A stretch of 64,000 nucleotides of DNA, from assembly GCA_963576565.1 (NCBI GenBank), contig OY755042.1, positions 10,179,813 to 10,243,812 on the forward strand. The letters are read 5' to 3'. Below are positions 46,518 through 57,096 of this stretch, in pieces. Source of the DNA: Aspidapion aeneum. Lineage: Eukaryota; Arthropoda; Insecta; Coleoptera; Brentidae. Each line of letters opens with the position of its first letter. The stretch's first letter is position 1. The position numbers and the translations under genes were made by a program. The notes below the pieces were generated by a model. The model was not told the DNA's origin. It worked only from the letters and a program-made list of their open reading frames with translations, and did no database searches.

Positions 46518-46655
46518 ACTAGTCGCAGTTGGGTACAAAATTACCCAATAACCTGTATAATTTCCTAAGTGCGCTTTGGGTATCAAAACTAAAAGTTGAA
46601 GCATGTCATACATTATAGGTATACCTATCAATTTTGTACTCAAACTGCGACTAGT
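46518..46655. mobile_element. 138-bp MITE-like inverted repeat
   Basis: ACTAGTCGCAGTTGGGTACA at the left is mirrored by TGTACTCAAACTGCGACTAGT at the right. No coding content. Confidence 0.75.
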
Positions 46656-46761
46656 ACTTATATGCTTTGACTTAGAGGTGGTGAATACACTTGAAGGATG
46701 TGGCTCCCTAAAGATGGAGACCCTGTATGTATGACATACTTTTAATAAAGGGAGACGCGAC

Positions 46762-46833
46762 TAGAGACCCTGTATGTATGACATATTTTAAAGAAATAAT
46801 TCTTTGAAATATGTCATGCATACAGGGTCTCTA
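46762..46833. mobile_element. 72-bp palindromic hAT-like mini-element
   Basis: TAGAGACCCTGTATGTATGA is mirrored by TCATGCATACAGGGTCTCTA. Perfect 8-bp target duplication GACGCGAC (46754-46761 and 46834-46841). A half copy with GGAGACCCTGTATGTATGAC lies just upstream at about 46716-46740. Confidence 0.85.
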
Positions 46834-47041
46834 GACGCGACAAATCCAACAAAGTCAAATTTCTTTAAATCAAAATAAAAAAAGGGAATTATGTTTATAT
46901 ATATTTAGAGAGAAACGCACTCTCGACCTTTGTTTATTAATAAGCGTCGGAAAATAAAAATAAACGATTTTTTTACTCTGTGGGCAAGCATATCGTCCGT
47001 GAGTCTGCAATATCTCCTCTCTGAAAAAACAAACTACAAGA

Positions 47042-47640
47042 AAAATACTCTGCCAATCTATGGGCACCTAAGCTCACACTAGGTACTATAGTTATAGTGT
47101 GAGCTAATATAATCAAAAACTGAAATATATTTTATTCAACTCCAGACTCAATTACCTTTCGTTTGATACCACACAAGCCATGTTTTGACTTAAACTCAAA
47201 TTTTTTTAATCTACCTCCCACCCTTTTGAAAAAACTAAAATGTATTTTGTTTAACTCCAGACTCAATTACCTTTCGTTTGATATCACACACGCCATATTT
47301 TCACATAAACTCTAATTTTTGGAATCTACCCCCACCCTTTTATTTGGCTTGCGTTCGGTGGATTTTGTTCATTTTTAAATGGGACCATCACGGCCCAAGT
47401 TAGGTACCAAATTTCATTAAAATCGGACAAGCGGTTTTTGAGTTATGCGGGTTGGTCGTTACAGACAGACATACAGACAAACATACAGACAGACAGACAG
47501 ACAGCAAAACAAAAAAGTTTCAAAATCATCTGAAACGCAAAGATATATAAAAATTTTTGAAATCGGAGCAACTTTTTTTTTCTCGAAAAAATTAGGATCA
47601 CCATAGCTGACACTACTTATAGTAGTAGTGTGAGCTAAAA
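47042..47640 (+). repeat. Double-hairpin repeat, copy 7
   Basis: AAAATACTCTGCCAATCTAT to GTGTGAGCTAAAA. Only two internal CTACC-type units, and an AGAC run interrupted by CATACAGACAAACATACAGA. Confidence 0.78.
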
Positions 47641-48489
47641 ATTGAAGATTTAGAGAAGGACTATTTAAACCTTTTTTAATATACAGTTAACAACAAAAAT
47701 ATGTAATGTGTTAGAAAAATAAATACAATTTGAGTTTTTTTTTGCTCTCCTCTAAAATTGAGTCATATACAGTTATACATATTGCAGGCTCACGGACGAT
47801 ATACCGGATGCGACGGACAAAAGTGTTTGTTTATATGTTGCTATGGTCTTTTCAGAAAACACAACAGCAGAAAAAGTATTTTAAGGATATCACAATGTTT
47901 AGGGCTTATCAACCGACAGCGGTCCTTCTTCTTCTAAATTTGACTTTCTTTGCTTGGTTATTTAGATTTAACGATAATTTCCTTGATTTGATTTTAATTA
48001 TTAATTCTGCGTAACTTATACATCTCTAAATTCTTTTATATTTTTTCTTGGAAACAAAATTTGATGGCCATTGTGTACTGGAATGTTCTAGGTTTTAATT
48101 GCTTGTGAATCTTTCTGAAAGTGATTATTTTTAGCTTACAAACAGACGATAGAGATCTGACACAAGTCTGGCTTATGAGGAAGGTGTTTAGCTTGTTTCT
48201 AAAATTAAAGTTCCGTCTGAGTGTTTACATGCGATTTTTTTTTATGCACACGTCCAACAAATATGGCACGTAACCCAATCATAAAACAAATCAACTGGAA
48301 ATTGACAACGTTCACAGTGCCTTGCATTTTAAACAACAAAGTATTTGGTTTTTAAAAATTGAATATGCCTTAGTAGTTTTTTAACCAAATCATTACACAT
48401 AGAGAACAGGGTTTCGGAAAGAAGTGATTTTTGTTCATGTGGTATATTATCATAAATCAATATAATCAATATAAAAATCACATGTAAAA
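47641..48489. other. Intron 7, unassigned segment
   Basis: AT-rich. The frames here (for example 47730-48014) show no recognised domain. Confidence 0.4.
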
Positions 48490-49100
48490 CCAAGGCCAAC
48501 ACAAAAATAGGGGCCACGACCCTGAAAAAATCAGCTGTTCTCCCGGGGCTGAATTTTACATTGGGTCTTATGGGAGGTCAGACGTTTTTTATGATATTTT
48601 CAAAATGGCACTACAGATTTCCGCAAAATTTCAGTGAAATATTCTCAGACACCATCCCGATATTCCACCAAAGGTTTGTAAGGAAGCAACATGATTAAAA
48701 GGTTAAAATCTTCAAGATTTAGCATTCCTTATTTTGAATTCAAATTATCCGCCATGTACCACATGCCAACTGTTATATTTGACATGTATTTGACTTTGTC
48801 ATATGTGATTGTCACATTCGCTTCTGCTTTAAACTTAATTTTTGTGTGAGCTAATGAAGCGGCTATGAAAAATTAGGGCTTACTATACATTAAAAAAAAA
48901 TTGTTCTGCCAGAATAAAGTAAAAACAATCTCAAAAACGGCTTTATTTAACAAAAAATCAAATATCCATGAACCGTCATTCCAACTTCAAAATTTTAAAG
49001 ACAATCAGCTGTGTGGTAACGTGACCATCAAAAAAAATCAGCCCCGGATGTGACGTTAACAAAGTGGAGGATCGTGGCCCGTCCATTTTGATAGCCCTGG
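48490..49100. mobile_element. 611-bp MITE with CCAGGGC-type ends
   Basis: Left CCAAGGCCAACACAAAAATA then GGGGCCACGACCC; right, as the inverse, CCAGGGCTATCAAAATGGAC then GGGCCACGATCC. Flanked by TAAAA (48485-48489 and 49101-49105). A second inner pair is AATCAGCTG.../...TCAGCTG. No coding. Confidence 0.65.
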
Positions 49101-49137
49101 TAAAACTTAACCTAAATTTGACAACACTTCTTCTAGT

Positions 49138-49190
49138 TAGAGACCCTGTATGTATGACATATAAAATATGTCATGCATACAGGGTCTCTA
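49138..49190. mobile_element. 53-bp palindromic hAT-like mini-element
   Basis: TAGAGACCCTGTATGTATGA mirrored by TCATGCATACAGGGTCTCTA around a few A/T bases. Perfect 8-bp duplication CTTCTAGT (49130-49137 and 49191-49198). Nearly the same ends as 46762-46833. Confidence 0.86.
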
Positions 49191-49420
49191 CTTCTAGTCT
49201 ATTAATTCTTTAAGTACACAGCCCATTAACTCGCCTAAACTATTTAGCTATTTTGACGTGTGTGTTATTTTGAAGACTCATTCAATTGATAACATGTTTA
49301 GTTTATTACGTCACTCTACCTTTGCTCACATAATTCTGATTAGTTCGCCACCCCAACTTTGCTTATATTTTTTATTTATTTGAGTTAGTTGGAAGCTCTC
49401 TAGCTTAGTAATTTAAATAG

Positions 49421-49630
49421 GTTCTGAATCATCAAGCATCTCTAGTACCAGCACAAAAGAAGACGGGGACACGATCACCAATGAGCCCAAAAAACCACCA
49501 CCAATCAAAGTAGAGCAAAGAAAAAGCGTTTTGTTGTTTGGCAGCGATTTAGACAGACCTCCTCTCGGTGGCGCCATAGATCTTAGCAGTGATCAAGATA
49601 GCTCGGGGGGTTCAGAGGACGATGATGTTG
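49421..49630 (+). CDS. CenB1A: ACAP/centaurin-beta ArfGAP, exon E8 (Ser/acidic linker)
   Basis: A 210-bp exon, phase 1 at both ends. It encodes a low-complexity linker between ArfGAP and ankyrin repeats: SSSISSTSTKEDGDTITNEP, KKPPPIKVEQRKSVLLFGSD and LSSDQDSSGGSEDDDVG. Serine-rich with acidic clusters, a likely casein-kinase-2-type phosphorylated and disordered region (inference). KPPPIK is a short proline motif that could bind an SH3 domain. Because it is a multiple of three with symmetric phase, skipping E8 would keep the frame. Acceptor TTAAATAG, donor GTAAGT. Confidence 0.88.
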
Positions 49631-49743
49631 GTAAGTTTTATATTATGATTATTGTAAAAATATTTCAATTCACTTCACTTGCTATTATTAGTTTAAAATT
49701 TTGCACCAATATTTTCAATATTCTGAGACACAAAAAACGCTTA

Positions 49744-49850
49744 AGGTCCATCTCAACGACTTTTTTTTCGGTTTCATAGCTTAAAGCGTCATAATATGAA
49801 GTAATAAGGAACACTTTAGGCTAAGTAACGAAACAAAATCGGTGCGATGG
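49744..49850. mobile_element. Palindromic MITE, PIF/Harbinger-like (copy 1)
   Basis: AGGTCCATCTCAACGACTTT...CATAGCTTAAAG at the left mirrors TTTAGGCTAAGTAACG...AATCGGTGCGATGGGC at the right. Same family as 50008-50131. TTA/TAA trinucleotides near the ends suggest, but do not prove, a Harbinger-type 3-bp target site. Confidence 0.6.
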
Positions 49851-50515
49851 GCTATTACTTACCTTTTTTGGATGTTCTCGTCAAAGGAATGGACAGAAAC
49901 ATTTAAACCAATGTATAAGGAAATCTTCACACACGGGACAGTACCTAAATTTTAAGTCAAATCATTCTGTTGCTACAAAACAAGGAGTTATAAAAGGTTT
50001 GTTTGTACTTAATAGTCCATCGCACCGACTTTTTTTTTCGTTACTTAGCCTTAAGTGTTCCTTATTACGTCATATTATGATTATATTAAGAAACGTAAGC
50101 TAAGTAACGAAAAAAAGTCGGTGAGATGGACCCTTACAGACGTAAATATTTGTATTAGTAATCAAGAATTAACAACAGAAATCTACAACATTAAAAAGGG
50201 CTCACAACAAAATGGTTATTCCCAGAAATTAATAAACTCAACGATCTCTATAATTAAAAACAAACCAACCTTAGCAAGTTCTCTAAATAATAATCCGTTG
50301 GGTGTTATTAACATTCCATATGTTCAAGGGATGTCAGAAAACATAAGATGAACACTAAAAATAATAAGGAATGCATTTACAAAATCCCGTGTGAGTGTTA
50401 TGAATCATAATATGTAGGTGAAACGAAACGCCCTCTTCAGGTTAGAGTAAATGAACATCTAAAAAGTACCCAATTACTAATCGAAACGTCGTGTTTAAAA
50501 TAAATAAACAATGGA
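49851..50515 (+). pseudogene. Penelope-like element, second fragment
   Basis: Near-identical in places to 16175-17130: TTACCTTTTTTGGATGTTCT, ACACGGGACAGTACCTAAAT, TCATTCTGTTGC, and the GIY-YIG part TATGTAGGTGAAACGAAACG. It ends with the same AATAAACAATGGAAGTCC tail. The RT palm is missing, a palindromic MITE is inserted at 50008-50131, and parts of the endonuclease are deleted. Confidence 0.82.
50008..50131. mobile_element. Palindromic MITE (copy 2), nested in the Penelope fragment
   Basis: TAGTCCATCGCACCGACTTT ... TTACTTAGC at the left mirrors GCTAAGTAACGAAAAAAAGT ... GATGGACC at the right. It interrupts Penelope sequence that is continuous at about 16320 in the other copy. Confidence 0.75.
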
Positions 50516-51268
50516 AGTCCAAAATTTTGTTTCTAAGATAATACATCCTTGGAAAGCTCTTAAAAATACTACAATTATTATATTAAACCATTTTATTCTT
50601 GGACGGCCCACCAGCACCAAATGTTTCTTGCATTTTTTAAGAACTTTCAAACAATGTATTATATTACCCAATATTGTTTTAGATTTGATGAATAGTAGAC
50701 TAAATAAAAATATACAGGGTATCTGGCACATGCAAAAACAACAACAAATATTATTATAGATTTCATTATTCAAAACAAAAATAAAAAATCAAAGGGCTAA
50801 TGCATTTCACTTTTCATACAAAAAAACATAAAAAGATTTTTAAAAAATAGTAAAACAACTGATGTATTTTTGCCAAAAAAAACCAAAAGTCCAAAAATTT
50901 TAAAAATAATTTTTTGACACTTTAATTGACGTTCGAGTATGTAAAAAAATACTATTGTTTTGCTTCTTCATAAGCTTTCAAATTAAGTACCACAAGTGGA
51001 ATTAACCCCGTTAAAACACAAAAGTTGTATTTGAGTAGGCCATTTTTCGGATGTTCGACCAAAAATTTTTTGACTCACGATAAAAGTCTCACGAAAAAAC
51101 TTAGTTGACATGTCTTTCTTTTGTTTTATTTAAAAAACTAAATAGTAACCCGCTAGAGGGAGCGTTCCATTTAAAGTCAACACTCTGTAAGTATATGAGC
51201 GCTTGAAGTTCTTTTTCCTTTGCCAGCGAATTCCGCTGTTTTATTCGACAAATTAGAGTGAGACTGAT
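50516..51268. other. Intron 8, unassigned segment
   Basis: An imperfect inverted repeat at about 50540-50668 pairs AATACATCCTTGGAAAGCTC with TTAAGAACTTTCAAACAATG. Otherwise AT-rich without recognised content. Confidence 0.45.
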
Positions 51269-51318
51269 CTAGAGTCCCTGTATGTTGACATATTTGGTCA
51301 TATGTCAACATACAGGAA
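51269..51318. mobile_element. Decayed palindromic hAT-like mini-element
   Basis: TAGAGTCCCTGTATGTTGAC at the left, CATATGTCAACATACAGGAACT at the right; the terminal right bases are mutated. Same family as 11431-11494. Confidence 0.6.
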
Positions 51319-51341
51319 CTGAAATCTAAGATATCCAGATC

Positions 51342-51393
51342 TAGGGTCACTACATCCTGGAAACCTGGCGTATTCCAGGATGCAGTGACTCTA
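51342..51393. mobile_element. 52-bp palindromic hAT-like mini-element
   Basis: TAGGGTCACTACATCCTGGA mirrored by TCCAGGATGCAGTGACTCTA. Flanked by the 9-bp direct repeat ATCCAGATC (51333-51341 and 51394-51402). Related to 20984-21046. Confidence 0.82.
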
Positions 51394-51679
51394 ATCCAGA
51401 TCTTTTCTTGCACGCCAAATCGGTACAGTGGGTGATCCAGAAGGGTGGCTCACTCTCTTCTTTTCTGCATTTTTCAATATACGAAAATTAAACTTGGACA
51501 TAACAAATAATGCCCAGTTAAACGAGGCAAAAATAAGAGTCTCATCGCCCTGCCGCCCACTTCCTTTTCAGCGTTCAACAGTCCTGATCCAAATGGAGTG
51601 CGATGCACATAAAAACATATCGAACATATCTATATATTTAAAATTATAAATAATAATGTTGATTGTCCTAACTTATTAG

Positions 51680-51956
51680 AAAGTTCCACAAAGACAGACT
51701 AGAAATTATTCTTTTTTGTTTGTGCAATTTCATAGAACTGCACATGGGATAAACTCTCCTTTTACTAGAATGGCAAATTCTTTAAATAAAATCGATGTAG
51801 ATTTATTCAACAAGTTTGTGAAAAAATTTGCTCAATAATTATTACTACATAATAATGTTAGTTATAGTTCATACTATTGTGATTTTTCTTTTTGTAAATG
51901 GCATGACCGCTGAAAATAAAAAATAAAAAAATAAATAAAAATAAAAATAAAATACA
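51680..51956 (+). pseudogene. Non-LTR (CR1-like) 3' end with A-rich tail
   Basis: The frame around 51735-51836 encodes RTAHGINSPFTRMANSLNKI and DVDLFNKFVKKFAQ then stop, a typical CR1-clade C-terminus (RT.+G...P..RM...N). The 3' end is an AAATAAAAATAAAA tail at about 51917-51952. Upstream parts are lost. Confidence 0.65.
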
Positions 51957-52221
51957 TAAGTTGATCTTTTACATCGAGAATATATGCAGATGTAGTCCAG
52001 GAGCCGATACGCAGCCAGCCGAGGAATCAAGATTAATATAAGGGAGCCTGCTATAAGTGCTATATAGTCGGTAGCAGAATGGCGCCAGCATAAATCTCTT
52101 AAATTCTACTCATGGGAACCACGGCTGTTGCACTAAAAAGAAGACAAGTCTATCATCTATAACCAAGCTCTGCTGAGACGATAGCGATGTTAGATAGATG
52201 CAAGTCTAACATGTGGCAGGG
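51957..52221. other. Intron 8, unassigned repeat-like segment
   Basis: Moderate GC for the window, with GCGATGTTAGATAGATGCAA and GGAGCCGATACGCAGCCAGC. It may be the diverged head of the SINE fragment that follows, but I cannot find A or B boxes. Confidence 0.35.
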
Positions 52222-52362
52222 CCACCTTTCGGAAGTGGTGTAAAGCAAGGGTCCACTGTGTATACTTGCTACGCAATATAAAGATCCCTGCCTTCGACAA
52301 AGAGGTACCAGGCAAAATTAAGTCCTCTTAGAGAAAGAAAACTTAACGGGCACGTGCATCAG
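52222..52362 (+). mobile_element. SINE fragment
   Basis: Diverged match to the body of the SINE at 17838-18305: TTCGGAAGTGG, GATCCCTGCCTTCGACAAAG and ACCAGGCAAAATTAAGTCCT correspond to 18035-18150. The tRNA-like head is not recognisable. Confidence 0.68.
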
Positions 52363-52376
52363 TTTGGTATATAGTG

Positions 52377-53607
52377 TACAGGGTCTGTCATTATAAACTT
52401 TCCCTGTAGAAAATATTTTTATTATTAATCTTACCAGATTCAAACCAAAAGCATTTAAAAGAAGTTTGTTTTTCCTCATTTGACAGCCCCTTTGCCATAT
52501 GTGACGTTTGTAGTTTACACAGTGAGTACAACCCTATATATTTTTTGCTTTTTAAAATTAACTGAGATTTTCCTTTCTAACAATACCACTCTTCATTAGG
52601 TTTTCTTCAACGATTTACGAGATATCGATATTTTATTTTATAAAATGTTTAACAAGATTTGTAATATAACAACCTAGTATCTAAAATTCAAATGTAAAAA
52701 GTAACCTTTTAAGTTTTTACTCTGGTAGTGCTCTTACAGTAGCTGCGTTCGGTATTTACGTCGGATTAATCTTTTTGATCGAAATCGTTCGTTAATTCTA
52801 TCTAGATCTAGGGGAGGTAAATCTGAATCGTTCCGTAATTCTGCTCAGACTAGTCTGACGTAAATCTGGGTGCTCCGTACATTTTGATCGACGAAACAGA
52901 TTGATCCGAGATTGTGACGTCATGTTGGGTATTTGTTTTGTTTACAAAAATATTTTTTATGTAAAAAGATTGAAATTGAATTATTTGATGTGAAGACAAC
53001 AAATTATATAAATTTCCAACATCACAGGACAATTTTGTCAAAATTATAGCTGGGCGTGAGTTGCAATATGTACATAATATTTTTGGTTATATTTAAGGTT
53101 ATAACCATTTATAAAAATTTGATCGATTTAATCTGGATCGTTCGTTAATTCCAATTTGCTCAGACTAATGTGTAATCACGTGACCAAAAATCCGTCACGT
53201 CTGAGATGCAAATACCGAACGCAGCTTGTAATATTTGACAGAAAGATATAAATAAATATATTTAAATACTGGGTTGTTATATCAAAAATCTTCTTAGACA
53301 TTTTATAAATTAAAATGTCGATATTTTCCTATCCCTTCGTAAACCGTTGAAGAAAAATACATCAAGGTATTGTTAGAAAGGAAATTCTGAGTAAATTTTA
53401 AAGATTTAATAATTTATAGGGTGTTTTATTTAAAAAAACATATGGTTTGTACTCACTGTATAAACTATAAATGTCACATATGGCAGGGGTGCTGTTAAAT
53501 GTGGAAAAAAAACTACCATTTTTAAAAGCTTTTTCTTTGAACCTTTTAAGGCTAATAAAAAAAATCTTTTCTGCAGGGAAAGTTTATAATGAAAGACCCT
53601 GTACGGA
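52377..53607. mobile_element. 1.2-kb mariner-type inverted-repeat element with nested insertion
   Basis: Left TACAGGGTCTGTCATTATAA and right inverse TACAGGGTCTTTCATTATAA, so TA plus CAGGGTC ends as in Tc1/mariner MITEs. Long arms (about 52377-52730 and 53227-53607) mirror each other, including GCCATATGTGACGTTTG/ATGTCACATATGGC. The centre (about 52741-53226) is a second inverted pair, AGCTGCGTTCGGTATTTACG with GCAAATACCGAACGCAGCT, probably a separate MITE inserted in the loop. No transposase. Confidence 0.78.
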
Positions 53608-54379
53608 TAAATCGGCGTTTGCGAAAAGGGCGGGCGGGCCGGCCGGCGCCGTATGCCTAGTTGCTATACCAAAAATGGCCTTCCCCTACTACTACTACTA
53701 CTTGAGGTTTTTTGGTAAATTACGTAACTTTCGGTGACTCCTGGTTTTATCTCAACTTTCGAAATTTAAAATTTTTGGATTTATGGGAACATTATACGTC
53801 CAACGGTACCCCATATGTTAAATTTTGATAGCTTTAAACCGGATTTTTTTTTATCTTTGTGGCTAAAACAAATTTGGTATTAAAATTATTTCTTTGTTTT
53901 TTAAATTTTTCAAAATTTGACACATGGTGTATCGTCAGTCGCAAAATGGAGTATTTCAAAAATATACATGGTGTCTCATTTATAAATCGATATTTCAGGG
54001 TGTTTCTGGTAAAACCGGAAGTCGCTAAAATTCACATGGATGACATGCCAACAAACACTATATGACATACTCTAGTTTTATTTTTCTATCTTGAAAAATG
54101 CAGAAAACAGGGGGTTAGCCGCATATATTGAATAGAAGCAAGCAAGGAGAGTTAAAACTTGTCGAATTTAGACATAAACGTAAATATGCTGGATAGGAAA
54201 TCCCGGCTTTTTATAGCAATTTATCTTTTTAGTTGTGGGAGACTAAATTCTCTACGAAGAGAAATAAAGAAAGATAAAATAGTCAGTTTTTTGGTAAAGG
54301 TTTCCAACGGATTTTGGTTTTTTACAAGCTTTATTTTAAAATTATTTTTAAAATCTTATCCATATTTGTACTAATACAG
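53608..54379. other. Intron 8, last part
   Basis: Starts with an unusually GC-rich block GGGCGGGCGGGCCGGCCGGC (about 53629-53648), then ACTACTACTACTACTT. The rest is AT-rich. The acceptor CTAATACAG ends at 54379. Confidence 0.5.
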
Positions 54380-54543
54380 GTGAGGAAGATATCTCGAAGT
54401 TTCACCCGAGTCTGCTTTTATTCAAGGCGGCAGCTGCGCACAATTTGCCCGTCATGTGCGAGGCTTTGGCTTTGGGGGCCGATAAAAATTGGATCAACCC
54501 AGATGATCAAAATAGGACGGCGTTACATGCTGCAGTTTTAAGC
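54380..54543 (+). CDS. CenB1A: ACAP/centaurin-beta ArfGAP, exon E9 (first ankyrin repeats)
   Basis: A 164-bp exon; two bases complete Gly and it ends in phase 0 before donor GTAAGA. It encodes ISKFHPSLLLFKAAAAHNLP then VMCEALALGADKNWINPDDQ and NRTALHAAVLS. HP.L.L+.AA...NLP.M.EALA.GAD.NW matches the first ankyrin unit of ACAP proteins. Ankyrin repeats in this family act as protein-interaction surfaces. Confidence 0.92.
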
Positions 54544-54586
54544 GTAAGAACTTATTTTTTTTAGTATTCTCCCTAGTATAGTTATT

Positions 54587-54710
54587 TACCTAACAAGTGC
54601 GGAAAATGGTACTTTTCGGCACTAACGATGCGGAGCGGAGTTCGGGCAAGCCGTCAAGGGTGGAAAAGATAGTTTCCGCAAGAGTTAGGTACAATGTTTT
54701 TCCTACGAGT
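54587..54710. repeat. GTGCGGAAAA-type repeat, short copy
   Basis: TTACCTAACAAGTGCGGAAA ... TTTTTCCTACGAG. Shares its start and end motifs with 21580-21650 and the GTGCGGAAAAGTA units with 55553-56085. Confidence 0.55.
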
Positions 54711-54733
54711 GTTCTTTGTCCATCTTCTTTATC

Positions 54734-55299
54734 AAAATACTCTGCCATTATATGGGCCCCTAAGTTCACACTAGGTACTATAGTTATAGTGTACGTGTGA
54801 GCTAATATAACTAAAAACTGAAATATATTTTATTCAACTTCACACTAAAGTTCCTTTTGTTTGATACCACACAAGCCATGTTTTGACTTAAACTCAAAAT
54901 TTTGAAATCCACCCCCACCCTTAAAAAAAACAAATACTAAAATGTATTTTGTTAAACTCCGGACTCAATTACCTTTCGTTTGATATCACACACGCCATAT
55001 TTTCACTTAAACTCTAATTTTTGAAATATACCCCCACCCTTTTTTTAAAATAAATTAAAATGTATTTTGTTTAACTCCCGACTTAATTACCTTTCGTTTG
55101 ATATCACACATGCCATATTTTCACATAAACTCTAATTTTTTAAATCTATCCCCACCCTTTTATTTGGTTTGTGTTCGGTGGATTTTGCTCATTTTTAAAT
55201 GGGACCATCTCGACCCTAGACCCAGCCTCGGTACCAAATTTCATTGAAATCGGCCAAGCGGTTTTTCAGTTATGCGCGTTGGTCGTTACAGACAAACAT

Positions 55300-55333
<34 letters not shown>

Positions 55334-55445
55334 GGCGCAACAAAAAAGTTTCAAAATCAATCTGAAACGCAAAGATATATAAAAATTTTTGAAATCGGAG
55401 CAACTTTTACACACTACTATAGTATAGTATATGTGTGTGCTAAAA
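54734..55445 (+). repeat. Double-hairpin repeat, copy 8
   Basis: AAAATACTCTGCCATTATAT through the AGTTCACACTAGG hairpin, four internal units and a perfect AGAC run of about ten repeats (55301-55333), to a degenerate end GTGTGTGCTAAAA. The loop-proximal TTAGGATCACC block seen in other copies is deleted. Confidence 0.77.
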
Positions 55446-55552
55446 ACATGTTTTAATTCGCAAAGATTTTATAATAATGCTAGAAAATGATACATAAGAT
55501 AGAATAGTTACATAAATCATTTAATTAGTCCTAAATATCTTTTTATACTTTT

Positions 55553-56085
55553 CAGCACTAGTGCGGAAAAAATACTTTTCCGCACGTTATTTTTACTTTT
55601 CCACACGATTTTTTTATGCACCGAAAAATAATTAAACAGAATTTTTTAACAATAACGAAAAAGTTAAAGATGGTTAATATTGAAATTGAAAGTGCACTTT
55701 GTGTTTGTTGCATGCTGCAATATAGCAGCTGCCGCAACATCTTGAAGAACGTCGTTTCTTATTTGAATTTGATTGGTTGGTGTTTGTGCCCCTCTACAGA
55801 AATGCCTTGATCAGTTTGCTGCTGAGAATTACTAGTGTATTGAATGGATGAAGGTATATTGGTCTGTTCAGGCTGTACCACATTACAGGATTCTTTCTTC
55901 GGTGCTTCTGGTAGCATCGGTACAGCAGCACTTCTTGAAAATGAAACTTGTGTGTAGGAGGACGTGAGGAAAAAAATCGCGCGGAAAAGTAAAAATGGTG
56001 CGGAAAAGTAAAATCGTGCAAAAAAGTACATTTTTCCAAACGAAAATTCGTGCAGAAAAGTTACTTTCCGCAAGCTCGTAGGAAA
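55553..56085. repeat. Foldback-like element with GTGCGGAAAAGTA arms
   Basis: The left arm (55558-55615) has GTGCGGAAAA and ACTTTTCCGCACG; the right arm (about 55965-56075) repeats GCGCGGAAAAGTAAAAATGG and GTGCGGAAAAGTAAAATCGT. Unit length is about 17-18 bp, different from FB1-FB4. The centre (55620-55960) has no recognised protein; frames crossing it follow the arm repeat. Confidence 0.62.
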
Positions 56086-56160
56086 ACGTTAATACCACTT
56101 AAGGTTTTATTAATTTGGTTCCGAGGTTATTTAGAGGATGCAGTTATGACTTTTAGGATA

Positions 56161-56449
56161 AAGGATCAGGCACACCTCTTATGGGATTTCTGTAATCCGT
56201 CAAACTTCATGAAATTTTGGTATGTTGTATGTAGACTGAACTTTTCTTATCAAAAGTTCTCGTGGGCCCAAGTCAAATTAATGACCAGTTTTTGAATTAC
56301 AGGGTGTTGAATGTATTTCAAAAACTGGTCATTAATTTGAGTTGGGCCCATGAACTCTTTTGATAAGAAAGGTTCAGTCTACAACATACCCAAATTTCAT
56401 GAAGTTTGACGGATTACAGAAATCCCATAAGAGGTGTGCCTGATCCTTT
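56161..56449. repeat. Large inverted repeat, arms about 132 bp
   Basis: Left arm AAGGATCAGGCACACCTCTT ... TGACCAGTTTTTGA mirrors right arm TCAAAAACTGGTCATTAATT ... AAGAGGTGTGCCTGATCCTT; the loop is about 24 bp. Few mismatches, so it is recent or homogenised. Confidence 0.85.
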
Positions 56450-57096
56450 GGCTACATAAAGGTAATTTATATTGCCAATTACCTAAAGAGGTGTTATACA
56501 ACCGAAAAGTGATTTATAAGGGGAATATAATAAAACTGATAGTCCTTCTGTTCCTTTCAGATACTTTTGGTTCTATTGATTTATGATTTATAAAGTTTTT
56601 AAAAATAAATAAATATAAACTTTATTCATTTAGTTTTTCATTACTTTAGGTCATAACAAAAGTGTTTTATAATAGGGCTCAAAGGTTACCTTTAATCCTT
56701 TGTGTTTATATTTACCAGTGTAGTTTAATAGTAAATATGATTTATATAGGCGGTCATATAGAACCTAGTTTCCTTAAGGTCTTTAAGAGTGATAAATATA
56801 AAGTTTAGACTTTTGGTTTTTGTCATTACTTTTTGTCATTTTAAATGAGTTTTAGAGGATGGCTTAAAGGTAACCTTAATTATTTTGTTTCTATAGTTAC
56901 CCATAGTTGCATATTAAATATTATTTAAATACACGGCCATATAAAACCTCGTTTCCTTCTAACAGGAGTTGGTAAATACTTTCAGGTTTCAGTTTTTTTT
57001 ATTAGGTACTTCTCGTAAAAATAATAAATATACCTAGGCACAGACTGGTACATACCTATTGCAAGATTAATTACTTAAAGCACAATAATTAATAAT
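56450..57096. other. Intron 9, unassigned segment
   Basis: Two diverged direct segments (about 56690-56790 and 56870-56960) share GGTTACCTTTAAT and AGAACC/AAAACC-TAGTTTCCTT. This looks like an old roughly 180-bp duplication. No exon. Confidence 0.45.
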
